A stretch of DNA of 64,000 bases from an uncultured SAR116 cluster alpha proteobacterium. Lineage in GTDB: Bacteria > Pseudomonadota > Alphaproteobacteria > Puniceispirillales > Puniceispirillaceae. Location of the stretch: NCBI GenBank assembly GCA_902622515.1, contig CACNQE010000002.1, positions 62,001-126,000 on the forward strand. The letters are read 5' to 3'. Shown piece by piece: positions 38,277 through 46,497 of the stretch. Position 1 is the stretch's first letter; each line of letters opens with the position of its first letter. The notes below the pieces were generated by a model, which saw nothing but the letters and a program-made list of their open reading frames with translations, was not told the origin of the DNA and searched no databases. The position numbers and the translations under genes are program-made.

Positions 38277-41120
38277 TTATTTTTTTAAATTCGCAAGAAT
38301 GGAAAATGGCGAATCAGGATTGATTTCAGGTGTTTTAGCATTCTTTTTCCATTGGTTTACAGCTATTTTTTTCTTTTTTCTATTTACTAAATTTGGTTGG
38401 CCTTTGGTATTTTCTCCACCGATCTGTTTCTGTTTTTTTGATAAAATTTCGTCTTTTCTTGATGAATGAAATCGTCGGTTAAACTTCTTCTGCTTTTTTG
38501 TAAAAATCGGTTCAGCCGGTTTTTCAGGGTCTTCTGCTACATGCTCTCTTTTTTTCTCAAATCCAAGATCAATTATCATTGCAGTCATCGTTTGTCTATT
38601 GACGCCAGCAAGTGACAACATTTCATCACTTATAGAAAACTCACCTGCTCTTGCCGCTGTTCTGACAAGTGCAGCTACTCGTTCTACCATATCTACCCTC
38701 ATAACTTTGTCGCCAATACTCCGATAGCCAGCAGATAACCAATAATTATCCGCCACTCCTTCAACAAGGTCTATTGATACTCTCCCTTCAGGTGGTGGAC
38801 CACAAGCTGGAAACTCATTAGTAAAAATCGAGTGTAACAGCACTCTCAATTTTATAGCCGCTGGCTTAAGTAAATCAGGCATAAAAATTGACTCTGTACC
38901 TATTCGAATGCCAGCTCTAGCAAGGAATGGTTTGTCACTATCCGGCATCACCTTTAACTGGTCTTCAATTAGCGTTCGGTTAATAACACCCAAGTTTTCA
39001 TAAAGCTGAAACATTATACCACGTGCGATCCCACTCATTGAAACTTCAGCAGAATGTGTGCCGGTTTCGATATCCAAGTTAGAAGTGTTTGTTTCTTCTT
39101 TCTTAATAATAACTGTTTCATCAATAACTGATGGGGGTAACTCTTTTTCAATTAGCGTTGTTTCAAAATTTTCTGATGACTCAGAAATAATAATTTTTTC
39201 CTTGGCCACCTCAGTATTTTTTCTTTCTTTACCTTCATCTTTTTTTTGCACCTGAAATTCATCAATATTTCGAAGTCGTTGCAGACTCCCCAATATATCA
39301 TTTACCTGTTCTTTTAATACTGCATTAAGTTTGTCTTTTATTCGTTGTTTTTGATCTGTAAACAGCAATTCACTGTCAAACACATCTATTCTAGGAGCAT
39401 ATAATTGTTCTGATTTTATGAGTTTTGCGATTTCAGTATCACGCCATATAATAGTAGCGTTTTGATCTAATTTGAAAGCGCTTGCAGCGGAATTACTTAG
39501 AGCTTTGATACGTCTCTCAATTTCTTCCGGTAAAGCCTTCCTTGCAGCAGCAAGAATCATCTCCTTTTCTTCATTTTCTGAAATGCTCGGTTGAAAAGTG
39601 AAACCTTTGAGTGTTCCTACTTCCTCTCCCTCAACTATTACTGTTCCGTCTATTTTTACAGATGAGATCAAATTAGTTGCTTCCTTCAGTCGCCTTGATA
39701 AATGTGCTGCCCGCTTGTCCACGAAACGTTGTGTTAATCGATTATGTAATTCGTCTGATAACTTATCTTCAATTGTTCTTGTTAAATGTTGCCACTCTTC
39801 TGGCTCATCCGTCCAGCTTGTTTTATGTGTAATATATGTCCAAGTTCTAATATGCGCAATCCTCGCCATTAACGTGTCTATATCTCCATCAAGTCTTTCA
39901 AGATACGTCAACTGACTTGCGACCCATTTTTTGTCAAGTTTTCCGGCAGTTGCAAGATTTTGATAAATTTTAGCAAGCATAACAGTATGACTATCCGTCA
40001 TCATGTTACGAAAATCAGGGATTTGGGCAACATCCCATAATAATCTTAACCTTATTTTGTTCGATGCAAGCTCAGCAATTTCTGGAATAGCTGCAAGCGA
40101 TTGCAAGGTTAAGTGGTCAATAGCATCTGCTTTCCTCAATAAATAAGGTTCTGGTGCTGGCGCTTCAAGAGATTTTAACAAAAGCTTCAGGCTCTCAAAT
40201 GAAAGTTTTCTATTACGCCAATAAAGCTTTCTGTGAGGCAAAAAAATATGATTTTCAAGAGCGTTTATCAATATATCTTCCAAAGGTCTGCAACCTTCTG
40301 TAACACCAAATGTGCCATCTTGAGTATATCTTCCTGCACGACCAACAATTTGAGCCATTTCTGCTGGATATAAATGTCTCATATGCTTACCATCAAATTT
40401 TGTCTCAGCTGCGATCGCAACGTGCTCAATATCCATATTCAGGCCCATGCCAATTGCATCTGTTGCAATCAAAAAATCAACCTCTCCGGATTGATACATA
40501 TCAACTTGTGCATTTCTAGTTCTAGGAGACAACGCACCCATTACCACAGCTGTTCCACCTCGCTGTCTCCTTACAGTTTCTGCTAAATGATATACATCTG
40601 GGGCACTAAACGCTACGATAGCAGACCTTCTGCCGAGGCGTGTAACTTTTTTCTGGCCAATATAAGTGAGATTAGAAAGTCGCTTTCTTGTTTCAAAAAT
40701 TGCATCTGGAAGCATTTTTTTGAGTAAGGGATGCATTGTAAATGCTCCTAATAAGAGTGTCTCATACTTCCCCCTAGCATGCAAAATTCTATCGGTAAAA
40801 ATATGACCTCGCTCCCTGTCACTTGCGAGTTGCACCTCGTCAATTGCAAGACATTCCACACTTATTTCAAGTGGCATTGCTTCGACCGTACAGCAATAAT
40901 AACGTGATTGACGCGGCAATATTTTCTCCTCGCCTGTTATTAGTGCCACCTGTGATACACCAACTTTTGTAACAAGCTTATCATAATTTTCTCGAGCTAA
41001 TAATCTCAGAGGAAATCCAATCATGCCAGACTGGTAGCCAAGCATTCTTTCTAAAGCGTAATGAGTTTTCCCAGTATTTGTTGGACCTAACAATATAGTT
41101 ATTTTTGGGGTATAAGGCAT
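38277..41120 (-). CDS. Suv3-like DExH-box RNA helicase
   Basis: A 947-residue superfamily 2 helicase of the alphaproteobacterial type related to mitochondrial Suv3. Walker A GPTNTGKT lies at 12-19 and the DEVQ box (AIDEVQLASDRERGH) near 100; the helicase C half includes MGLNMDIEHVAIA and QIVGRAGRY near 265. A Suv3-type C-terminal region follows, then a long acidic/basic low-complexity linker (about 610-680) and a C-terminal part rich in lysine. The ATG at 41120 is preferred over a GTG one codon earlier. Mitochondrial Suv3 works in RNA degradation; the bacterial role is not established. Confidence 0.9.
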   Translation of the reverse strand: MPYTPKITILLGPTNTGKTHYALERMLGYQSGMIGFPLRLLARENYDKLVTKVGVSQVALITGEEKILPRQSRYYCCTVEAMPLEISVECLAIDEVQLASDRERGHIFTDRILHARGKYETLLLGAFTMHPLLKKMLPDAIFETRKRLSNLTYIGQKKVTRLGRRSAIVAFSAPDVYHLAETVRRQRGGTAVVMGALSPRTRNAQVDMYQSGEVDFLIATDAIGMGLNMDIEHVAIAAETKFDGKHMRHLYPAEMAQIVGRAGRYTQDGTFGVTEGCRPLEDILINALENHIFLPHRKLYWRNRKLSFESLKLLLKSLEAPAPEPYLLRKADAIDHLTLQSLAAIPEIAELASNKIRLRLLWDVAQIPDFRNMMTDSHTVMLAKIYQNLATAGKLDKKWVASQLTYLERLDGDIDTLMARIAHIRTWTYITHKTSWTDEPEEWQHLTRTIEDKLSDELHNRLTQRFVDKRAAHLSRRLKEATNLISSVKIDGTVIVEGEEVGTLKGFTFQPSISENEEKEMILAAARKALPEEIERRIKALSNSAASAFKLDQNATIIWRDTEIAKLIKSEQLYAPRIDVFDSELLFTDQKQRIKDKLNAVLKEQVNDILGSLQRLRNIDEFQVQKKDEGKERKNTEVAKEKIIISESSENFETTLIEKELPPSVIDETVIIKKEETNTSNLDIETGTHSAEVSMSGIARGIMFQLYENLGVINRTLIEDQLKVMPDSDKPFLARAGIRIGTESIFMPDLLKPAAIKLRVLLHSIFTNEFPACGPPPEGRVSIDLVEGVADNYWLSAGYRSIGDKVMRVDMVERVAALVRTAARAGEFSISDEMLSLAGVNRQTMTAMIIDLGFEKKREHVAEDPEKPAEPIFTKKQKKFNRRFHSSRKDEILSKKQKQIGGENTKGQPNLVNRKKKKIAVNQWKKNAKTPEINPDSPFSILANLKK

Positions 41121-41405
41121 CACAAGACCTAAATCACAAATTTAGTTTTTGGTTTGTCTAAAAAATGATTACACCTGATAACATATATTTAAGCACACAA
41201 AAACAAGTGAAATTTAAAATATTAAAAAAGAATTTAATAAAATAGTAGAATTATATGGTTAAAAATTTTATGTACGTCATAAAATAGTGATCACCAATAA
41301 TTTGACTATTTATAAATCATTTAAAAATTCAAGCAGCGAAAGCTATATTTTTGAAATTTTTTACAAACAAACAACTCTGTTCAAAAGATACTCGTGGAAG
41401 AAATT

Positions 41406-44198
41406 ATGAAATTAATAGAAAAATATTTTAAAGAAATTGAGGATAGAAAATCTCAAGATTTATCTGCTAAACCAATCGAAAATGAAAGATTGGTAAAAGA
41501 ACTAATTCAAGAGATAAAGTCTATAAACAGTGTGAACAGAACAAAAGCTCTCAATCTAATAATCTATAATGTATTACCAGGAACTACTGGCGCAGCTCGG
41601 GAGAAAGCTCTATTCCTTCAGGACATAATTTTTAAAAAATTTGCAATTAAAGAAATCACTGATGATTTCGCTTTTGAACTATTATCTCACATGCGCGGCG
41701 GACCCTCCATAACGGTTCTTCTGAACATTGCTCTCGGTGAGGACATCCATCTTGCCAAGAGAGCAACCGAAGTTTTAAAAACTCAAGTATTTTTATATGA
41801 TTCAGACATAAAAAGGATAGAAGACGCCTTTAACCAAAAAAATCTAATGGCAAAAGAGATGCTTGAAAGCTTTTCGAAGGCAGAATTTTTTACTAAACTT
41901 CCAGAACTTGATGAAGAGATCAAAATAATAACGTATGTTGCGGCGGAGGGAGATATCTCAACGGATTTATTATCTCCTGGAAATCAAGCACATTCCAGGG
42001 CCGATAGAGAGCTTCATGGTAAATGTATGATTTCAGAGGAAGCTCAAAAAGACATAAGAAAACTTCAAAAAGATCATCCAAATAGAAGCGTAATGTTGGT
42101 GGCAGAGAAGGGAACCATGGGGGTTGGTTCATCAAGAATGTCTGGCGTCAACAATGTTGCTCTTTGGACTGGTAAACCATTAAGTCCATTTATACCCTTC
42201 GTAAATATGGCTCCAATAGTGGCGGGAACCAATGGTATTTCACCAATATTTCTAACAACGGTCGGCGTTACGGGCGGGATAGGAATAGATTTAAAAAACT
42301 GGGTTAATAAACAGGGCCCCGATGGGAAACCTATATTTAATAATGATGATAGTCCAGTCCTAGAACAAAAGTATTCTGTGGAAACAGGCACTCCACTCAC
42401 GATCAATACAAAATTTATGAAACTATATAACGACGATACAGGCGAAGAACTAGTCGATGTTAGTGCATCATTCTCACCCGAAAAGAAGGATTTTATTAAG
42501 GCAGGTGGTTCTTATGCAGTAATTTTTGGAAAAAAACTACAAACCATCGCAAATAATATTCTAAACACAGATTATGAAACTGTTTATGCAAAACCAAAAG
42601 AGGTCTTTCATAAGGGAGTTGGCCTAACTGCCGTTGAAAAAATATTTAATGCCAATTCTCTTGAGAAGAAAAAAACGCCAGTTTTACACGCTGGTTCTGA
42701 TGTAAGAGTAAAAGTCAATATCGTAGGTTCTCAAGATACAACTGGACTTATGACAGCTCAAGAACTAGAAGCGATGGCAGCCACTACCATTTCACCAAGC
42801 TTGGATGGAGCATATCAATCCGGATGCCACACTGCTTCTGTTTGGGACGTTAGAGCTCAAGAAAATACTCCTAAACTCATGAGATTTATGAAAGAGTTCG
42901 GCTTAGTTACAGGTAGAGACCCAGATAACAAACACTTACCTTTGACTGATGTTATTCACAAAGTGCTTAATGATATCACTGTTGATGATTGGTCAGTTAT
43001 TATTGGAGGTGACTCGCATACACGGATGTCTAAGGGTGTAGCATTTGGCGCGGACTCCGGAACAGTAGCTCTAGCCTTAGCAACTGGGGAAGTAACAATG
43101 CCTATTCCAGAGACAGTTAAAGTAACATTTAAAGGGAAAATGGCAGAGCACATGGATTTTCGTGATGTAGTGCATGCAACTCAGGCACAAATGTTAAAAA
43201 AATATGGAGAAAACATTTTTCAGGGAAGGGTCATTGAAGTTCACATTGGCACTCTTCTCTCTGACCAAGCATTTACCTTTACAGATTGGACTGCAGAAAT
43301 GAAGGCAAAAGCATCTATTTGTATTTCAACCGACAAAACACTCATAGAGTCTCTTAAAATTTCAATTCAGCGGATAAATGGAATGATAAATAAAGGTCTC
43401 GAGAATGAAAGCGGAATGCTTAACAAGCTTATCAAAATTGCAGAACAACGAATTCAAGAAATAAAAAATGGAAAAAAACCAGCTTTAAAACCAGACTCGG
43501 ATGCAGCGTATTTTGAGGAGGTCGTGATAGATCTTAATCAAATCGACGAACCGATGATTGCTGACCCCGATGTAAACAACGAGGATTTATCAAAACGTTA
43601 TACCCACGATACGATAAGACCAATCTCACATTACATGGCACAAAAAAAAGTAGACCTAGGTTTTGTTGGTTCATGTATGGTTCATAAAGGCGATATAAAA
43701 ATAGTGGCGCAAATGTTAAAAAATCTAGAAAAAGAAAATGGTAAAGTTGAATTTAATGCGCCATTAGTGGTCGCAGCTCCGACTTACAATATAATCGATG
43801 AGTTAAAAGAAGAAGGTGATTGGGATATACTACAAAAATATTCTAGTTTTGAATTTAATGATAATAACCCTAAACAAACCGCTCGTATTGAATATGATAA
43901 TATATTATATTTAGAACGTCCTGGTTGTAATTTATGTATGGGAAACCAGGAAAAAGCCGCAAAAGGTGATACCGTAATGGCCACATCCACTCGTCTATTT
44001 AAAGGACGTGTGGTTGAAGACTCTAAAGAGAAAAAAGGGGAATCTCTTTTAGCCTCCACACCAGTTGTTGTCTTATCAGCTATACTCGGCAGAACACCTA
44101 CCATTGAGGAATATAAAAGTGCAGTAGAAAATTTAACGCTCACAAAATTTGCTCCACCCGTTGATCAAATGAAAACAACTGATTCAATCCATTTTTAA
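41406..44198 (+). CDS. acnB: Bifunctional aconitate hydratase 2 / 2-methylisocitrate dehydratase
   Basis: TCA-cycle enzyme that isomerises citrate and isocitrate through a [4Fe-4S] cluster. The 930-residue protein has the AcnB order, with an N-terminal HEAT-like helical domain (1-160), the swivel domain, then the catalytic core; cluster cysteines are C757 (GSCMVHKG), C841 and C844 (CNLCMGNQ). E. coli AcnB has about 865 residues; this longer form, with its N-terminal ENERLVKELIQEIK-type segment and GTTGAAREKA, is one I associate with Bacteroidota. GGAAG five bases before the ATG at 41406 sets the start, though GTG at 41394 is in frame. ccmA begins 12 bases after the stop. Confidence 0.93.
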   Translation: MKLIEKYFKEIEDRKSQDLSAKPIENERLVKELIQEIKSINSVNRTKALNLIIYNVLPGTTGAAREKALFLQDIIFKKFAIKEITDDFAFELLSHMRGGPSITVLLNIALGEDIHLAKRATEVLKTQVFLYDSDIKRIEDAFNQKNLMAKEMLESFSKAEFFTKLPELDEEIKIITYVAAEGDISTDLLSPGNQAHSRADRELHGKCMISEEAQKDIRKLQKDHPNRSVMLVAEKGTMGVGSSRMSGVNNVALWTGKPLSPFIPFVNMAPIVAGTNGISPIFLTTVGVTGGIGIDLKNWVNKQGPDGKPIFNNDDSPVLEQKYSVETGTPLTINTKFMKLYNDDTGEELVDVSASFSPEKKDFIKAGGSYAVIFGKKLQTIANNILNTDYETVYAKPKEVFHKGVGLTAVEKIFNANSLEKKKTPVLHAGSDVRVKVNIVGSQDTTGLMTAQELEAMAATTISPSLDGAYQSGCHTASVWDVRAQENTPKLMRFMKEFGLVTGRDPDNKHLPLTDVIHKVLNDITVDDWSVIIGGDSHTRMSKGVAFGADSGTVALALATGEVTMPIPETVKVTFKGKMAEHMDFRDVVHATQAQMLKKYGENIFQGRVIEVHIGTLLSDQAFTFTDWTAEMKAKASICISTDKTLIESLKISIQRINGMINKGLENESGMLNKLIKIAEQRIQEIKNGKKPALKPDSDAAYFEEVVIDLNQIDEPMIADPDVNNEDLSKRYTHDTIRPISHYMAQKKVDLGFVGSCMVHKGDIKIVAQMLKNLEKENGKVEFNAPLVVAAPTYNIIDELKEEGDWDILQKYSSFEFNDNNPKQTARIEYDNILYLERPGCNLCMGNQEKAAKGDTVMATSTRLFKGRVVEDSKEKKGESLLASTPVVVLSAILGRTPTIEEYKSAVENLTLTKFAPPVDQMKTTDSIHF

Positions 44199-44210
44199 CT
44201 TACCGTAGAT

Positions 44211-44846
44211 ATGAGTTCATCCAAATTAGCACATGCAACTTTGTCCCTTACAAATGTGACGCTTTTCCGCGCAAATAAATTAATATTTAAGAACTTAAAT
44301 TTAAATATCTCTTCTGGAGAAGTTTGCATATTAAATGGTCCAAATGGGGCTGGCAAAACAAGTCTTCTTAGAATTATTGCTGGATATCTTCCTATCAGTA
44401 ATGGTATGATGAGTTTAAATGGACATATTTTTGAACCTTTAAAATCCCATTTACCAATCTGGTACATAGGACACCCTTTTGGTTTTCATCCTAATTTATC
44501 TGCCGTAAAGAACCTATCTCAGATTGCTTTTATGCGAAAGTTATCGATGTTTGACGAGGATAGGTTTAATGTTATTGATTTTTTTCAACAACCAATTAGG
44601 ACTTTGTCAACAGGGCAAATACAACGCCTTGCTCTTAGTCAACTACTTCTGAAGTCAAATAGACAAAAAGAAGCACTATGGTTATTGGACGAGCCTAATA
44701 GCACACTGGATTCGTTACATTGTTTAGCGCTAGAAACATTGATCGAAGAGCATATTGAATTTGGAGGACGGGTCATAGTGGCTGCACATCAACCTTTATG
44801 TAGGCATCTTTCACCACAAACCATTCAACTAGAGGCTAAGCCGTGA
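44211..44846 (+). CDS. ccmA: Heme ABC exporter ATP-binding protein CcmA
   Basis: ATPase of the CcmABCD complex that loads and releases heme-bound CcmE for cytochrome c maturation. The 211 residues contain Walker A GPNGAGKT (43-50), the signature LSTGQIQR, and Walker B LWLLDEPN with the switch histidine in AAHQPL. It begins 12 bases after acnB and its TGA overlaps the GTG of ccmB. Confidence 0.96.
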   Translation: MSSSKLAHATLSLTNVTLFRANKLIFKNLNLNISSGEVCILNGPNGAGKTSLLRIIAGYLPISNGMMSLNGHIFEPLKSHLPIWYIGHPFGFHPNLSAVKNLSQIAFMRKLSMFDEDRFNVIDFFQQPIRTLSTGQIQRLALSQLLLKSNRQKEALWLLDEPNSTLDSLHCLALETLIEEHIEFGGRVIVAAHQPLCRHLSPQTIQLEAKP

Positions 44847-45517
44847 TATTGATTTTCTGTCAATATTTTATAAGAGAGTTTGAAATCAGTATATCTCAAG
44901 TGACTGATATATTGAGCCAGATAGGATTTTTTATATTGGTCATGATGTTATTTCCACTCACAATAGGACCAGACCCTAATAAGCTGTCAGAATACGGCAT
45001 AGCACTTGTCTGGATTGCTGCATTTGTATCAGTTGTTCCGGCATATGACCGATTATTCACAGACGATTATTTACACGGGTTTATTGAGAAAGCAGCTCAC
45101 AATGAACAACCACTTGGATGTTATGCGGCTGCGAAGTGTTTATGTTTTTTCTTGGTTACAACAATACCACTGCTTATTATATTACCCGTGATTTGCACTA
45201 TGATAGGGCTTAACTTATCTATTTTTTTTGAACTTGCCATTTCACTTTTACTTGGTTTGTTTGGAATGACCTTATTAGGGGGCATTGCCTCTGGATTAGT
45301 CTTAGGCGCAAGAAGAGCTGCTATTTTAGCTGCTGTTTTGGTTCTACCACTTAGTCTTCCTATTATAATATTTGGGTGTATGACAGGAATAGCTCTTATT
45401 GAAACCACGCCTATAAAACCTTATATTTCTATTATGATTGCAATGGATTTAAGCTTGATTGTGTTAGCGATACCAATTATGCAATTAAGTCTAAAAAATG
45501 CTATAGAAAACAACTAA
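44843..45517 (+). CDS. ccmB: Heme exporter membrane protein CcmB
   Basis: Integral membrane partner of CcmA, 224 residues with about six hydrophobic helices and the family segment LFTDDYLHGFIE in the first loop. The start is a GTG that overlaps the ccmA stop (GTGA). ccmC follows at 82 bases. Confidence 0.94.
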   Translation: MILIFCQYFIREFEISISQVTDILSQIGFFILVMMLFPLTIGPDPNKLSEYGIALVWIAAFVSVVPAYDRLFTDDYLHGFIEKAAHNEQPLGCYAAAKCLCFFLVTTIPLLIILPVICTMIGLNLSIFFELAISLLLGLFGMTLLGGIASGLVLGARRAAILAAVLVLPLSLPIIIFGCMTGIALIETTPIKPYISIMIAMDLSLIVLAIPIMQLSLKNAIENN

Positions 45518-45599
45518 AGGTTTAATAACAAAAATAACTTAAGCTCCCACTCTTATCTATATATAAAGTTTTAAAGATTGTGCTCTGTTAAGGACAGCC

Positions 45600-46313
45600 A
45601 TGTTTAATTATTTAGCAAATCCAACTAGGTTTAGAAAAATTGCAATCTTCATTTTACCTTTCCTAGAGGTTATATGTCTTTTGTCTCTTGGATATGGCTT
45701 GTACCTCGCTCTTTTAGCTTCTCCACCTGACTATCAACAAGGAGATGCTGTGCGCATTATGTATGTTCACGTTCCTTCTGCATGGCTCGCACTATCTAGT
45801 TATCTACTCTTGGGCATATGTTCATTTTTCTTTCTTATATGGCGGCATCCATTGGCAGAGATTGCAGCGCGCTCAATCGCGCCAATCGGCACAGGCTTTG
45901 CTGCATTAACCCTAATAACAGGTAGTTTTTGGGGTAAGCCAATTTGGGGTGTATGGTGGGTTTGGGATGGACGATTAACTTCTATGCTGGTGTTATTCTT
46001 TTTCTTTATTGGTTATATTTCACTTTCAAATGCATTCGACAGGTCAGAGAGAGGCGCTCGCCCAGCAGCAATTCTTGCACTGGTAGGATGTATAAATTTG
46101 CCAATAGTAAAATTTTCAGTTGACTGGTGGCATACGCTGCACCAGCCTGCAAGTATAATGAGATCTGGGGGCATTTCAATTGACACAGCGATGCTCTGGC
46201 CATTATTAACCTTATTTTTTTCTTTTCAAATTTTTTTTATTATTATAGTTCTAACTCGCATGTTAACCCTTCTAAATGAGCTAAAACATTTCAAACAAAT
46301 TTCGCGTAGTTGA
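45600..46313 (+). CDS. ccmC: Heme exporter/handling protein CcmC
   Basis: Membrane protein that attaches heme to CcmE. The 237 residues hold about six helices; the periplasmic tryptophan-rich heme-handling motif is WGVWWVWDGRLTS (near 120), with histidines in YVHVPSAW and WWHTLHQPAS as expected axial ligands. It ends two bases before the small ccmD gene. Confidence 0.96.
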   Translation: MFNYLANPTRFRKIAIFILPFLEVICLLSLGYGLYLALLASPPDYQQGDAVRIMYVHVPSAWLALSSYLLLGICSFFFLIWRHPLAEIAARSIAPIGTGFAALTLITGSFWGKPIWGVWWVWDGRLTSMLVLFFFFIGYISLSNAFDRSERGARPAAILALVGCINLPIVKFSVDWWHTLHQPASIMRSGGISIDTAMLWPLLTLFFSFQIFFIIIVLTRMLTLLNELKHFKQISRS

Positions 46314-46315
46314 TA

Positions 46316-46459
46316 ATGAAAATAATTTTTACTGATTACTCTTCATATATTTGGGCGTGCTATGCGATATCTTTTGGTATGATATTGCTATTTTATATTC
46401 ACGCAAAACTAAGATTATTTCAGTCAAATAAAAAGCTAACAAACATTGACTTATCTTAG
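46316..46459 (+). CDS. ccmD: Heme exporter protein CcmD (small membrane protein)
   Basis: A 47-residue protein starting two bases after ccmC. One hydrophobic helix (about residues 11-29, YIWACYAISFGMILLFYI) is followed by a basic stretch (HAKLRLFQSNKK), the CcmD pattern: a single helix with a positive cytosolic tail, often beginning with a tyrosine/tryptophan cluster as here. It joins CcmC and CcmE in releasing holo-CcmE. It is short enough to be missed by routine gene calling. ccmE, ccmF, ccmG and ccmH are not in the window. Confidence 0.83.
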   Translation: MKIIFTDYSSYIWACYAISFGMILLFYIHAKLRLFQSNKKLTNIDLS

Positions 46460-46497
46460 ACTGTGTGAAGACAGGTCGGCTTGTTTTTTTGAGTTTT

